Notes: generated from the sequence alone by a model not told the origin. Shown: positions 16,579-25,654, counted from the stretch's first letter. The stretch is DNA of 53,044 nucleotides from Phycisphaerae bacterium (GCA_002862305.1 PKCS01000033.1:1-53044); one strand, 5' to 3'. Made by a program: numbers and translations.

Positions 16579-16884
16579 TCAGGCGGTCCCCACCGCCAAC
16601 CAGGACACCATCAGCAGCAGGGCGAATCCGAGCACCGAGCAGCACAGGGTCCGCACCAGGAATCCCGGCTTGCGGGACTTGTGGCGGAGGGTGAGGATCG
16701 CCACCCAGGCCATGGGGAACCCGCCCAGCAGCTCGAGGAGGTGAAGACGGCGCTCGGGAACGCGGGTGCGGTGCCGGCGGGCTGCCCGCTTGTCCCAGGC
16801 GTAGGCAAGGAAGGTCAGGACGTTGATCAGGAGGTACCAGGACAGGGCGGCGAGGAGCTGAACCTGCATGGACCATTCCGACAT
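16579..16884 (-). CDS. DUF1294 family membrane protein
   Basis: This 101-aa protein has about three membrane segments and the conserved DUF1294 core: YAWDKRAARRHRTRVPERRL followed by HLLELLGGFPMAWVAIL and an RHKSRKPGF basic loop, then a C-terminal hydrophobic helix. The family is widespread, sits in the inner membrane and has no known function. GGGAGGGA lies 8 nt before the ATG. It is 20 bp downstream of another small membrane-protein gene, so the pair is probably one operon. Confidence 0.88.
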   Translation of the reverse strand: MSEWSMQVQLLAALSWYLLINVLTFLAYAWDKRAARRHRTRVPERRLHLLELLGGFPMAWVAILTLRHKSRKPGFLVRTLCCSVLGFALLLMVSWLAVGTA

Positions 16885-16904
16885 CGAGCGATCCCTCCCG
16901 GGAC

Positions 16905-17285
16905 TCAGACCGGGACGGGGCCGGCCAGCATCGCGAAGAACAGCCAGACCAGCGATGCCAGGATCACGGCAAGCACCGCCACCACCAGGAGTCGACGGCG
17001 TCGAACCACGCGTTCCCGACCGAGGTCGACGTACCAGCGGCCGTCATCGAGCCTTCGAGCGACCCCGGACCGCCGCCAGGGACCCAGCAGCATCTCTCGC
17101 GGGATGCCGAGCGAGCTGATCTTGCGGGCGGTCTCCGGGGAGGTCGCCCCGGCGTCGATCAGCTTGCGGACCGGACTGGCCGGACGTCTCAGGATCATCG
17201 AGGCGATCATGATCGGGGTGATGAGCATCCCGAGACCGAGGCCAGCACCGAGCCCGCCACCACCGAATGGATTCGCCGGTTCCAT
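16905..17285 (-). CDS. Small two-helix membrane protein of unknown function
   Basis: The 126-aa product has a Gly-rich start and a first membrane segment (GLGLGMLITPIMIASMIL). A basic cytoplasmic-type middle (SPVRKLIDAGATSPETARKI, then GPWRRSGVARRLDDGRWYVD) is followed by an RRRR stretch and a second strongly hydrophobic segment near the C-terminus. The positive-inside pattern suggests that the central loop faces the cytoplasm. It is not a family I recognise. It lies directly upstream of the DUF1294 gene and downstream of groEL, from which it is separated by a terminator. Confidence 0.7.
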   Translation of the reverse strand: MEPANPFGGGGLGAGLGLGMLITPIMIASMILRRPASPVRKLIDAGATSPETARKISSLGIPREMLLGPWRRSGVARRLDDGRWYVDLGRERVVRRRRLLVVAVLAVILASLVWLFFAMLAGPVPV

Positions 17286-17345
17286 GAAGTCACCGTCGGC
17301 AGGTTCGCGTCACGGACATTGAATCCCTCCGCGAAAAGGGCGAAG

Positions 17346-17375
17346 AAAAAGCCCGGGTGCGCGAGGCACCCGGGC
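17346..17375 (-). terminator. Rho-independent terminator after groEL
   Basis: On the minus strand, GCCCGGGTGC (17375-17366) and GCACCCGGGC (17360-17351) form a perfect 10-bp GC stem with a 5-nt loop, followed by TTTTT (17350-17346). It begins 25 bp after the groEL stop. Confidence 0.92.
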
Positions 17376-17399
17376 GGTTCGTCGGAAGGGGACGGGGGT

Positions 17400-19034
17400 T
17401 CAATAGTCCATGCCGTCCATGCCGGCGCCGGCGGGGGCGCCATCCTTCTTCTCCTTGATCTCGGTGATCGCGCAGTCGGTGGTGAGCAGCAGCCCGCTGA
17501 TCGATGCGGCGTTCTGCAGGGCCACGCGCTCGACCTTGGTGGGGACGATCACGCCGGAGGCGACCAGATCCTCGTATTCACCGGTCATGGCGTTGAAGCC
17601 GAAGGTGGCCGAGTCGTTCTCGATCACCTTCTGGCAGACGATCGAACCGTCCAGCCCGCAGTTGTCCGCGATCTGGCGGATCGGGGCGGCCACCGCGCGG
17701 TGGACGATGTCGCAGCCGATCTTCTCGTCTCCCGTGCAGCCCTTGCGGACCTTCTCGATCGCGGCACGCGCGCGGATGACCGCGACGCCGCCGCCGGGCA
17801 GGACGCCCTCCTCGACCGCGGCACGGCACGCGTGGAGCGCATCCTCGACGCGAGCCTTCTTCTCCTTCATCTCGACCTCGGTCGCGGCGCCGACGTTGAT
17901 CTGGGCGACGCCCCCGGCGAGCTTGGCGAGGCGTTCCTGCAGCTTCTCCGCGTCGTAGTCGCTGGAGGAGGCGTCGATCTGGGCCTTGATCTGCTCGATC
18001 CGGGCCTGGATGTCCGAGGTCTTGCCGGCACCCTCGACGATGGTGGTGGTGTCCTTGGTGATGGTCACCTTCTTGGCACGACCCAGCTCCCCGATCTCGA
18101 GCTTCTCGAGATCGATGCCGAGCTCCTCCATGATCGCGGTGCCACCGGTCAGGACCGCGATGTCCTCGAGCATGGCCTTCCTGCGATCCCCGAAGCCGGG
18201 CGCCTTGACGGCTGCGACCTTCAGGACCCCGCGAAGCCGGTTGACCACCAGGGTCGCGAGCGCCTCGCCGTCCACGTCCTCGCAGATGAGAAGGATCCCC
18301 TTGCCGCTCTCGGCGATCTTGCCGAGAACCGGGATGAGGTCCTTGGCGGAGGAGATCTTCTTCTCGTGGATCAGCACGTAGCAGTCCTCGAGCGTGCACT
18401 CCATCTCGGCGGTGTCGGTCACGAAGTGGGGGCTGAGGTAGCCCTTGTCGAACTGCATGCCCTCGAGCAGCTCGACCTCCGTGGAGAGGCTCTTGCCTTC
18501 CTCGACGGTGATCACCCCGTCCTTGCCGACCTTGTCCATGGCCTCGGCGATGATCTTGCCGATCTCCTTGTCCTGGTTCGCGGAGCAGGAGCCGACCTGC
18601 GAGATCTCCGTGGAGTCCTTGACCGGCTTGCTCATCCCGGCCAGGGCATCGATGACCCCCTGGACCGCGGCGTCGATCCCGCGCTTGACGGCGTTCGCGT
18701 TGGCTCCCGCGGTGATGTTCTTGAGGCCCTCCTGGAAGATCGATTCCGCGTAGATGGTGGCGGTGGTGGTCCCGTCGCCGGCGTCCTTGCTGGACTTGCT
18801 GGCGACCTCCTTGACCATCTGCGCTCCCATGTTCTCGTAGGGATCCTCGAGCTCGATCTCCTTCGCCACGCTGACCCCGTCCTTGGTCACGGTCGGGGCG
18901 CCGAAGCTCTTCTCGAGCACCACGACCCTGCCCGAGGGGCCGAGGGTGACCTTGACGGCCCGGGAGAGCTTCTTGATTCCCGCGAGGATCCGCTCTCGCG
19001 CTTCGTTGTCGAATGCAATCTGCTTTGCAGACAT
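17400..19034 (-). CDS. groEL: Chaperonin GroEL (60 kDa)
   Basis: GroEL forms the double-ring chamber that folds cytoplasmic proteins with GroES and ATP. The 544-aa sequence is full length, with the N-terminal equatorial motif [17 protein letters not shown] and ATP-binding [16 protein letters not shown]. The apical-domain segment and the signature [20 protein letters not shown] follow. The C-terminal tail is short, ending [10 protein letters not shown] rather than carrying a long Gly-Met repeat. GAAGGAAG precedes the ATG. It is the last gene of a minus-strand unit after groES and a 75-aa unknown gene, with a 109-bp gap before it. No CIRCE inverted repeat (GAGTGC...GCACTC type) was seen here or upstream of groES. 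Confidence 0.98.
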   Translation of the reverse strand: MSAKQIAFDNEARERILAGIKKLSRAVKVTLGPSGRVVVLEKSFGAPTVTKDGVSVAKEIELEDPYENMGAQMVKEVASKSSKDAGDGTTTATIYAESIFQEGLKNITAGANANAVKRGIDAAVQGVIDALAGMSKPVKDSTEISQVGSCSANQDKEIGKIIAEAMDKVGKDGVITVEEGKSLSTEVELLEGMQFDKGYLSPHFVTDTAEMECTLEDCYVLIHEKKISSAKDLIPVLGKIAESGKGILLICEDVDGEALATLVVNRLRGVLKVAAVKAPGFGDRRKAMLEDIAVLTGGTAIMEELGIDLEKLEIGELGRAKKVTITKDTTTIVEGAGKTSDIQARIEQIKAQIDASSSDYDAEKLQERLAKLAGGVAQINVGAATEVEMKEKKARVEDALHACRAAVEEGVLPGGGVAVIRARAAIEKVRKGCTGDEKIGCDIVHRAVAAPIRQIADNCGLDGSIVCQKVIENDSATFGFNAMTGEYEDLVASGVIVPTKVERVALQNAASISGLLLTTDCAITEIKEKKDGAPAGAGMDGMDY

Positions 19035-19143
19035 GGTGTACTTCCTTCTGGTTTGGTGGGCGGGTGCCCGTCTTGCTTGCTGTGGTTCTTGCCGTGGTTG
19101 CTGTGGGGTTGGGTTCTTCGTTCCGGGTCCGCACCGGAGGTGC

Positions 19144-19371
19144 CTATCGGCCGTCCTCCCGGGCCTGGTAGGCGGCGGCGACGTGCGAGGCGTCGATCCA
19201 GATCAGGTTCTGCCGGGTCGTGACCTGGAGTCCCTGCGAGCTGTGGAGCTCGAAGACGTCCTCGACGTTCCGGATCTCCAGGTGGGCCGATTCGCCACTG
19301 ATGACGAGGTCGAGCTCACGGTCGGTACCGACCATGTCCTTGAGTATCCTGAGCAGTGGACCGCGTTCCAT
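19144..19371 (-). CDS. Unknown 75-aa protein encoded between groES and groEL
   Basis: This small frame begins [19 protein letters not shown] and has an AGGAG site 8 nt before the ATG, so it is very likely translated. It lies 26 bp after groES and 109 bp before groEL on the same strand. The sequence alternates short hydrophobic strands ([41 protein letters not shown]), compatible with a small beta-barrel of the SH3/Sm kind. No family was recognised, and no signal peptide or membrane segment is present. By position it could be a partner or regulator of the chaperonin, but this is only inference. Confidence 0.72.
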   Translation of the reverse strand: MERGPLLRILKDMVGTDRELDLVISGESAHLEIRNVEDVFELHSSQGLQVTTRQNLIWIDASHVAAAYQAREDGR

Positions 19372-19397
19372 GGTTCGTTCTCCTCGATCCCGGGGGA

Positions 19398-19688
19398 TCA
19401 GTCGATGATCCCGAGGATGTCGTCCTCGGTCATGATCAGGACGTCCTCGCCGTCGATCTTGACCTCGGTCCCGGAATACGAGCTGAAGATCACCTCATCG
19501 CCCTTCTTGACGGTGAACGGAACCCGGGCGCCGGTCTCCTTGTTGAGGTTGCCATCGCCCAGGGCGATGACCTTGCCCTGCTTGGGCTTGTCCTTGGCGC
19601 TTTCGGGCAGGTAGATTCCCGAGTCGGTCTGGGTTTCCGCCTCGTGTCGCTTGACGATGATCTTGTCACCGAGTGGTCTGACCTTCAT
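19398..19688 (-). CDS. groES: Co-chaperonin GroES (10 kDa)
   Basis: GroES caps the GroEL ring. The 96-aa protein starts MKVRPLGDKIIVKRHEAE, has the mobile loop ETQTDSGIYLPESAKDKPKQ and the roof/core motifs GKVIALGDG and VKKGDEVIFSSYSGTEVKIDGEDVLIMTEDDILGII. The length is canonical. The start at 19688 was chosen because MKVRPLGD is the family N-terminus and AAAGAG lies just upstream; an upstream in-frame start would add 24 unrelated residues. A receiver-like gene lies 75 bp upstream on the same strand. Confidence 0.98.
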   Translation of the reverse strand: MKVRPLGDKIIVKRHEAETQTDSGIYLPESAKDKPKQGKVIALGDGNLNKETGARVPFTVKKGDEVIFSSYSGTEVKIDGEDVLIMTEDDILGIID

Positions 19689-19763
19689 GTCTCTTTGACT
19701 CCATACGTCCAGGGGGCAGGAATGCCCGTGCTTGAATGCGACGCGGGGTGGGCGAGCCACCGT

Positions 19764-20240
19764 TCACGCCGCGGACCAGTGATCCGAATAGTGCCGACGA
19801 ACGATTCGCCGGAGGACCTCGAGCATCGGCTCGATCTTGACGGGGCCGTCCATGACCGTGTACGCACCCTCGCGGAGTGCGCTCGAGAGGCCCCGGGTGG
19901 AGCCTCGCAGCGTCGCCGGCCGGGGCCGGACCACCACCGTGGGTGGTGGCGCGTCCTGGCGGCGGAGGATCTTCAGAAGCCGCTCCCCTCCGGGCTCGTC
20001 CGCGGTGCGGTCGAGGGGGATCCGGAGGTCGATGACGGCGATGTGAACGGGCCTGACCTGCAGGAGCGTGGTCGCCTCCTCGGCCGATCCGACCCTGAGG
20101 CAGTCGATGCCCATGGGCTCCAGCAGGCGCGGGAGCTGTTCAGCGAAGTTCTGGCGCTCCCAACCCCCGTAGCTGAGCATCAGCGACAGGCGGTTGCCCT
20201 CGGCGGTCGTCTCGGCTGGATTCGGGGAAGGAAGTGTCAT
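19764..20240 (-). CDS. Response-regulator receiver-like protein
   Basis: This protein of about 158 aa has a receiver (CheY-like) domain pattern. [12 protein letters not shown] is followed by [13 protein letters not shown], where the Asp after the hydrophobic strand matches the phospho-acceptor. [16 protein letters not shown] resembles the beta4 region, and [18 protein letters not shown] the conserved Lys and last helix. The acidic pair at the end of beta1 is not clear, so phosphorylation is uncertain. No output domain follows. The start could be the ATG at 20240 or an in-frame GTG at 20279; neither has a good ribosome site. It precedes groES on the same strand. Confidence 0.65.
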   Translation of the reverse strand: MTLPSPNPAETTAEGNRLSLMLSYGGWERQNFAEQLPRLLEPMGIDCLRVGSAEEATTLLQVRPVHIAVIDLRIPLDRTADEPGGERLLKILRRQDAPPPTVVVRPRPATLRGSTRGLSSALREGAYTVMDGPVKIEPMLEVLRRIVRRHYSDHWSAA

Positions 20241-20473
20241 GCCGGGAGGGGGCAAGGGGCGTGCCGATTCGGGATCCACGGCGCCCCCCGCTCAGGAGCC
20301 CTGAACGGGCGTGCTGGGGGGGCGGCGGGCCCGGCTGGTGCCACAGCTCCGGGCAGGGCGGCGCCGCGCTGCCATTCTGGCACGTCATCCAGGTTGCCCC
20401 GGACCGACCGAACCGGGGATACTGGATCTCCCGGAGCCGCGTGGGCTCCGACCCCCCCACCTGGAAGACCACC

Positions 20474-21892
20474 ATGCCAGCCGGAACTCCGATAGCGGAC
20501 CTCTACTCCTCACCACCGGACTCCCTGATCGGCAGGACCCTCGAGGTCACCGGCTGGGTGAGGACCCGACGGGACTCGAAGGCCGGGATCTCCTTCCTGC
20601 AGGTCTCGGATGGATCGTGTTTCGATGCCTTCCAGGTGGTGGTCCCCAGCGAGCTCGAGAACTACGAATCCGAGGTCCTCAGGATCACCACCGGTTGCGC
20701 GGTCCGCTGCCGGGGCGAAGTGGTCGAGAGTCGCGGGAAGGGGCAGGCGCTCGAGATGAAGGCGGCGGGCGTCGAGGTCGTGGGCTGGATCGAGGATCCC
20801 GACAGCTACCCGATGCAGGCCAAGCGGCACTCCTTCGAGTACCTCCGGGAGGTGGCCCACCTGAGGCCGAGATCCAACACCTTCGGTGCGCTGGGCCGGG
20901 TCAGGCACTGCCTCTCGATGGCCGTGCACCGGTTCATGGACGAACACGGGTTCCACTGGATACACACCCCGATCATCACCGCGAACGACTGCGAGGGCGC
21001 GGGCGAGATGTTCAGGGTGTCGACCCTGGACCTGGCCAATCTTCCACGCGACGAGGACGGCGCGGTGGACTTCGGGCAGGACTTCTTCGGCCGGGAATCA
21101 CACCTGACGGTGTCCGGACAGCTGAACGTGGAGACGTGGTGCAGTGCCCTCAGCAAGGTCTACACGTTCGGGCCCACCTTCAGGGCGGAGAATTCGAACA
21201 CCAGTCGACATCTCGCCGAATTCTGGATGGTGGAGCCGGAGATCGCGTTCGCCGACCTCAGCGATGACGCGGACCTCGCGGAGGCGATGCTCAAGTACCT
21301 CTTCCGGACCCTACTCGAGGAACGGGCCGACGACATGCGGTTCTTCCAGGAGCGGGTCGACGAGGGATGCATCGACCGGCTCGAGACCTTCGTCGACTCG
21401 TCGTTCGAGCGAATGGAGTATGGCGAGGCGATCCGAGCACTCGAGCAGGCGGTAGCGAAGGGACGTCGGTTCGACTTCCCGGTGTCCTGGGGGATCGACC
21501 TGCAGTCGGAGCACGAGCGGTACCTCACCGAGGAGCTCGTGGGACGGCCGGTGGTGGTCATGAACTACCCCAAGGACATCAAGGCGTTCTACATGCGCAT
21601 GAACGACGATGGACGGACCGTGGCGGCGATGGACGTGCTGGCGCCGGGGATCGGGGAGATCATCGGGGGTTCGCAGAGGGAGGAACGGTTGGAGGTGCTC
21701 GACGATCGCCTCGAGGAGATGGGACTCGACAAGGCCGATTACTGGTGGTACCGGGACCTGCGTCGGTACGGCACCGTGCCCCATGCGGGCTTCGGGCTCG
21801 GCTTCGAACGCACCATCCTCTACGCGACCGGAATGGCCAACGTGCGTGACGTGATCCCCTTCCCCCGGACGCCGAACTCGGCGGAGTTCTAG
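20474..21892 (+). CDS. asnS: Asparaginyl-tRNA synthetase
   Basis: AsnS charges tRNA-Asn in the cytoplasm. The 472-aa class IIb synthetase has an N-terminal OB-fold anticodon-binding domain ([20 protein letters not shown]) and the hinge [19 protein letters not shown]. The catalytic core has motif 2 ([28 protein letters not shown]) and motif 3 ([17 protein letters not shown]). [11 protein letters not shown] at the end is typical of AsnS rather than AspRS. GGAAG lies 9 nt before the ATG at 20474; longer upstream frames have no coding character. A GGATACTGG extended -10-like box lies near 20417. The short leader that follows can form a GGAGCC/GGCTCC hairpin. Confidence 0.97.
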   Translation: MPAGTPIADLYSSPPDSLIGRTLEVTGWVRTRRDSKAGISFLQVSDGSCFDAFQVVVPSELENYESEVLRITTGCAVRCRGEVVESRGKGQALEMKAAGVEVVGWIEDPDSYPMQAKRHSFEYLREVAHLRPRSNTFGALGRVRHCLSMAVHRFMDEHGFHWIHTPIITANDCEGAGEMFRVSTLDLANLPRDEDGAVDFGQDFFGRESHLTVSGQLNVETWCSALSKVYTFGPTFRAENSNTSRHLAEFWMVEPEIAFADLSDDADLAEAMLKYLFRTLLEERADDMRFFQERVDEGCIDRLETFVDSSFERMEYGEAIRALEQAVAKGRRFDFPVSWGIDLQSEHERYLTEELVGRPVVVMNYPKDIKAFYMRMNDDGRTVAAMDVLAPGIGEIIGGSQREERLEVLDDRLEEMGLDKADYWWYRDLRRYGTVPHAGFGLGFERTILYATGMANVRDVIPFPRTPNSAEF

Positions 21893-22164
21893 GCTTCTGG
21901 GCCCTTGATCGAGTCTGATAACCAGTCTCGGACCGGCCTGGAATCCCCTGTGGACGCTTCAGAGCTTCGAACGAGGCGTGGCCGTTCAAAAGTTAAGTAA
22001 TTGGAGTCCTTGAGGTTGAGTGTGGGACGAATTGACGTATTCTCGGGATACGAACTGTATCAGTTCACCCAGGAAACGGGTTTTACCAGAGCCCGGTCGG
22101 GACCTCCGCTGTGTGTGGCGGATTCCTGAGTTCCCTGGAATGGATTGATCGATGGGAGTCGTTC

Positions 22165-22728
22165 GTGAAGAGATGTAGTGCCATAGCAGTGGTCGTTGCA
22201 TGTTCTGTCGGTGCTGTCGCACACGCGGACTACAACCTGCAACTGGAATTCTTCTCGGCGTATGGCGGTGAGTTCCAGCAGGTCACGGTTGGGGATCGCG
22301 ACACGCTCGAGGGATCCCTCACGACGGTTGCCGCCAATTTCGTGATGACCGCGAGTGAGGGATTCACCTACTCCAACGACCTCACGGTCCTGATCGCGGC
22401 AGACCTGAATTCCGATCCGATCATCCAGATCGGTGGATTCACCGACTGGGGAGCGGGGTTCCGCTACGAGTGGCCGAACGGTGCGAGCTCGACTCCGGGG
22501 ACGACCGGAGGTGGCGACATCTCGATCCCGTCCATCCCCGTGACCGGGCTCAAGATGTTCGTCGGCAACGGCTACGACGGCGGCCTCACGGCGACCGGAA
22601 CGTGGCTGGGCAACGTCGTCCTGTTCGGAGTCGACCTCGTCGTCGACCCGGGCCCGGCGATTCCCGCTCCGGGTGCGATCGCGGTCCTCGGCCTGGCCGG
22701 GGTGTTCACCCGCCGACGCCGACGCTGA
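22165..22728 (+). CDS. Secreted PEP-CTERM-like protein, paralogue 1
   Basis: The 187-aa product starts with GTG (VKRCSAIAVVVACSVGAVAHA, a signal peptide) with GGGAG 6 nt upstream. A globular domain has SEGFTYSNDLTVLIA, IIQIGGFTDW and GTTGGGDISIPSIPVTGL. A C-terminal sorting tail follows, PAIPAPGAIAVLGLAGVFTRRRRR: a Pro-rich motif, a hydrophobic span and an Arg cluster, as in exosortase/PEP-CTERM substrates. It is clearly homologous to the next gene along its whole length. The protein is probably processed at the envelope and released or anchored. Its function is unknown. The AT-richer upstream region has a -10-like TATTCT at about 22039-22044. Confidence 0.82.
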   Translation: MKRCSAIAVVVACSVGAVAHADYNLQLEFFSAYGGEFQQVTVGDRDTLEGSLTTVAANFVMTASEGFTYSNDLTVLIAADLNSDPIIQIGGFTDWGAGFRYEWPNGASSTPGTTGGGDISIPSIPVTGLKMFVGNGYDGGLTATGTWLGNVVLFGVDLVVDPGPAIPAPGAIAVLGLAGVFTRRRRR

Positions 22729-22989
22729 GCGGCCCCAAGGCCCCAAAAAGTGAGGCAACAAAGGCCTTATTTTTCAATTTTGAGTGAATTCGAATGTCTT
22801 CACTTGTGAACCCGCCCCCGTGACCTAGTGTGGTGTAAGTACCTGTTCCAGAGTGGGTTCTCTCGGGAATCCCCGACCCTCGGAGGTGAGAAAGTCTCGC
22901 CCTGCACCCATCCTTCCCCGTTTCTGGGGGGGATCACGCAGGGATGTTCTGCTTGATGAAGAAAAGAGATAAAAAGGAGACTCTCACAA

Positions 22990-23541
22990 ATGGGCAAGCA
23001 ACTCTTATTGGGGGCCGTAGCCACGGCCACCATGGCCTCGGTGGTCTGCGCCGACGTCAACATTTCATTCGAGAACCTGGAGGCATCGGGCTTCCAGTTC
23101 GTACGTCAGGGATTCGACGAGTCAACCCAGCAGTTCCAGACCCTCGAAGGCTTTCTCAGCGGGTATGCGGGGAGCTTCGTGCTCAACGAGCAGGGACAGA
23201 ACTTCACGTACTGTGACGACCTCTGCATCCTGATCGCGAACGAGGATCTGACGGAGATCGTGGCGCAGATCGGTGGCTTCAGCACCGTTGCCCCGATCAA
23301 GTACAGCTGGACCAGCGGCGGCAGCGACGCGGCCGGTACCACCGGTGGCGGCGCAGGCGACGTCCTGCCCGAGATCGACGTGACCGGCTACGCCCTGTGG
23401 ATCGGCAACGGCTACGGTGGCGGCGGAATCGGTGACTGGACCGGAGACATCTCCCTCCAGGGGGTCAATCTGGTCCCGGCACCCGGTGCGCTGGCCATGC
23501 TCGGACTCGCAGGGATCTGCGCCCGAAGGCGGCGGATCTGA
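22990..23541 (+). CDS. Secreted PEP-CTERM-like protein, paralogue 2
   Basis: The 183-aa product has a signal peptide (MGKQLLLGAVATATMASVVCA) and a domain matching paralogue 1 (NFTYCDDLCILIANEDL, VAQIGGFS, GTTGGGAGDVLPEIDVTGY, IGNGYGGGG). The sorting tail reads VPAPGALAMLGLAGICARRRR. AAGGAG lies 9 nt before the ATG. The 260-bp gap after paralogue 1 is AT-richer than its surroundings and may hold its own promoter, so the genes may be expressed separately. A hairpin terminator follows. A paired Cys (TYCDDLC) is absent from paralogue 1. Confidence 0.85.
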   Translation: MGKQLLLGAVATATMASVVCADVNISFENLEASGFQFVRQGFDESTQQFQTLEGFLSGYAGSFVLNEQGQNFTYCDDLCILIANEDLTEIVAQIGGFSTVAPIKYSWTSGGSDAAGTTGGGAGDVLPEIDVTGYALWIGNGYGGGGIGDWTGDISLQGVNLVPAPGALAMLGLAGICARRRRI

Positions 23542-23589
23542 CCGACTCACCGCTCGCGCGTGCGATTCGCGCGACACGCAATCATCCCA

Positions 23590-23630
23590 GGGTACCCTTT
23601 CGCTTCGTGTGGAAGGGTGCCCGTGCTTTT
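23590..23630 (+). terminator. Candidate terminator after PEP-CTERM-like paralogue 2
   Basis: GGGTACCCTTTC (23590-23601) pairs with GGAAGGGTGCCC (23611-23622), with two G-U pairs and a 9-nt loop, followed by GTGCTTTT. It lies between convergent genes. Confidence 0.65.
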
Positions 23631-23634
23631 GGGC

Positions 23635-24075
23635 TCACCAGGCCCACCAGGGCCAGTTGCTGGCCACGGGCTCACCACCGGGCGTCATCCAGCCCGCCTG
23701 CTGGGGCGTCCAGGCATCCGCCGGGTAGGTCTGCGTCTCGAACCGCCGCTGCCAGTATCGGTCGTTGGCCTCGCTGAGCAGGTTTCGTCGACGCTCCTCG
23801 ACGTTGCCGATCCGGACCTCCCGAAGGGTCCGCTCGGCGTCAGTCATCGATTCGTCGTAGCTCCCCGAGCCGCGGGCAACGCCCTGCCCCGGGATACGAG
23901 GCGTGCTGGTGACGGCGACCACCCGCTGCGGGTGCCCGGTCCGGTCGTCAGGGATCGCCCGGTCGGAGGGAGGCATCATCGGCGGTCCCGCGGACGCACC
24001 AACCCCGCACAGAGCGAGGACCAGGCAGGGGGATGCCGTCCGGACGGCACGTTCGACCAGGCATGAATGGGTCAA
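23635..24075 (-). CDS. Small exported protein of unknown function
   Basis: The 146-aa frame ends in a Trp-rich tail (ASNWPWWAW). Its N-terminus appears to be a signal peptide (SCLVERAVRTASPCLVLALCGVGASA). The best start is a TTG whose TTGA overlaps the stop of the upstream lipoprotein gene, which implies translational coupling. An internal ATG-ATG would remove the signal peptide. The middle is charged and helical (DAERTLREVRIGNVEERRRNLLSEANDRYWQRRFE). No family was recognised. With the lipoprotein and nagZ it forms a minus-strand envelope-related unit. Confidence 0.55.
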   Translation of the reverse strand: MTHSCLVERAVRTASPCLVLALCGVGASAGPPMMPPSDRAIPDDRTGHPQRVVAVTSTPRIPGQGVARGSGSYDESMTDAERTLREVRIGNVEERRRNLLSEANDRYWQRRFETQTYPADAWTPQQAGWMTPGGEPVASNWPWWAW

Positions 24076-24557
24076 TTTCGTATCTCCAGGGCGATGTTCA
24101 CGAGACCGGAGTCGGGGACTTGGAAGTGCTCGAGCGGGGAATGTGGTTCCACGAACGCACGCGGCAGGTCCTGAGGAGGCCATGATTCCTCGAGCACCCC
24201 GTCACGGTTTCGATCGAGGAACGCCAGCACGAAGTAGGAACCAATGGGAAGGTGGCTGAAGGTGACCTGCAGGTTTCCGCTGGCCGGCACCCCGCGGGCG
24301 GCGGCGATGGGCGTGAGACTCCCGGGCACCTTGCCGCCTTGGGGCAGGTCCCCGGAGTCGAGGAGGAGGATGGTGACGGGCTCGGTACGTGATTCACGAA
24401 CGCGGACGTTGATCCGACCACCGTCCGAGTCGAGCTCGAGTTCGGCGCTGCGCCAGGTCGTCCGACCCTCGAGCACCGCATCATACGTCGAGGTCGAGCA
24501 GCCTCCCAGTGACAGGGCCAGGGCCAGGGCCGGCATGGTGAGGCGAGCGTGTCTCAT
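24072..24557 (-). CDS. Putative lipoprotein
   Basis: The 161-aa product begins MRHARLTMPALALALSLGGC, with a lipobox LGGC at the end of a hydrophobic signal, so it should be lipidated and membrane-anchored. The mature part is beta-rich and has a segment like a carboxypeptidase-regulatory/Ig fold (GSYFVLAFLDRNRDGVLEE). That segment includes a calcium-like DRNRDG loop, and EPHSPLEHF follows. The start at 24557 was chosen because it gives the correct lipobox position; a TACCCT box lies six bases upstream. It begins 16 bp after nagZ. Its function is unknown. Confidence 0.75.
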   Translation of the reverse strand: MRHARLTMPALALALSLGGCSTSTYDAVLEGRTTWRSAELELDSDGGRINVRVRESRTEPVTILLLDSGDLPQGGKVPGSLTPIAAARGVPASGNLQVTFSHLPIGSYFVLAFLDRNRDGVLEESWPPQDLPRAFVEPHSPLEHFQVPDSGLVNIALEIRN

Positions 24558-24573
24558 GGGCACAGGGTACACC

Positions 24574-25542
24574 TCATCGGGCGTACCGGGCGAGGAATTC
24601 ACCGACGCGCCCGATCGCGGCATCCAGTCGCGGCGAGGGGCCGGACTCGAGGAGGGTGCCCAGCAGCGCTCGCTGGCGATCCTCGCGATGGCAGCAGAGC
24701 AGCAGGTCGATCCCCGCCTCCAGAGCCCTCGGGCCGGCCGCCTCCACGGGCATCAGCGAGGTGACCGCCTCCATCTCGAGGTCGTCGGAGAGCAGCAGTC
24801 CCTCGAAGCCCAGCTCGGTGCGGAGGAGGTCGTGCAGCACGGTCCGGCTGAGGGTCGCGGGCAGGTCGGGATCGAGCGCCTGGTAGACCACGTGGGCGCT
24901 CATGATCGCGGCGACCCCGCAGTCGATGGCGGCGGCGAATGGAGGAAGCTCGACCGAGTGGAGCCGGGCCAGATCGTGCCCGACGTGCGGCAGCTCGCGA
25001 TGACTGTCCTGGCTGGTATCGCCGTGCCCGGGGAAGTGCTTGGCGCAGGCAGCCACCGATTCGGACTGCATGGCCCGGATCCATGCGGCGCCGAGGCGGG
25101 CGGTGCGATCGGGATCGCTCGAGAAGGACCGATCACCGATGACCGGGTTGTCGGGATTCGAGTCGACGTCCACCACCGGGGCGAGGTCGAAGTCGATCCC
25201 CACCGAACGCAGCTCGCGAGCGGTGGTGCGTGCCGCGTCCGCGACCGCCTCGGGGCCACCGTCCGAAAGTTCGCGCATCGAGGGAACGCTCGAGAATCCA
25301 TCGACCAGTCGACGACTCGTACCGCCCTCCTGGTCGACCGCGATCACGATCGGGCGATCGGCTGCCTCCCTGATCAGTGAACAGGTCCGGGTGCTGACCT
25401 CAGGATCACCCACGTTTCGAGCGAAGAGGATCACCACCGAGACGCCCTTCGCCAGCGCCTCGACCAGGAAGGGGGTCGGCTCGAGGCCGTCGAACCCCAC
25501 GCAGAGCAGCGAGGCGGCGGGATGGAGCAACGGGGGATTCAT
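24574..25542 (-). CDS. nagZ: Beta-N-acetylhexosaminidase NagZ (GH3)
   Basis: NagZ removes GlcNAc from anhydro-muropeptides during peptidoglycan recycling in the cytoplasm. The 322-aa single-domain GH3 enzyme has VVILFARNVGDP, IAVDQEGGTSRRL, the GIDFDLAPVVDV strand, the flexible catalytic loop with His in CAKHFPGHGDTSQDSH, and the nucleophile Asp in GLLLSDDLEM. The length is normal for NagZ and there is no signal peptide. It heads a minus-strand group with a lipoprotein and a small exported protein. A TAGCCT box 7 bases before the ATG suggests a leaderless transcript. Confidence 0.94.
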   Translation of the reverse strand: MNPPLLHPAASLLCVGFDGLEPTPFLVEALAKGVSVVILFARNVGDPEVSTRTCSLIREAADRPIVIAVDQEGGTSRRLVDGFSSVPSMRELSDGGPEAVADAARTTARELRSVGIDFDLAPVVDVDSNPDNPVIGDRSFSSDPDRTARLGAAWIRAMQSESVAACAKHFPGHGDTSQDSHRELPHVGHDLARLHSVELPPFAAAIDCGVAAIMSAHVVYQALDPDLPATLSRTVLHDLLRTELGFEGLLLSDDLEMEAVTSLMPVEAAGPRALEAGIDLLLCCHREDRQRALLGTLLESGPSPRLDAAIGRVGEFLARYAR

Positions 25543-25549
25543 GCGGGTC

Positions 25550-25555
25550 AGGCTA
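25550..25555 (-). promoter_or_regulatory. Candidate -10 box, leaderless nagZ
   Basis: The minus strand reads TAGCCT, seven bases (GACCCGC), then ATG. There is no purine-rich ribosome site. Confidence 0.35.
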
Positions 25556-25654
25556 GTCGTTCGGGATCGCGACCGGGGTACGACACCGGGCCGGCGGGAG
25601 GTTTTCCAGAAAGGCGGACGATCACCGCTGGAGAAGCTACCATCGGCGCTTCTG

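Noticed and set aside
17319-19223. 634-codon plus-strand open frame opposite groEL
   Set aside because: groEL is unambiguous on the other strand, and the product is Leu/Asp/Gly repeat-like.
19689-19763. CIRCE/HrcA operator before groES
   Set aside because: No TTAGCACTC...GAGTGCTAA-type inverted repeat is present in the gap or before groEL.
22737-22775. Terminator after the first PEP-CTERM-like gene
   Set aside because: AAGGCC...GGCCTT before ATTTTT has a 20-nt loop and only six pairs; possible but not called.
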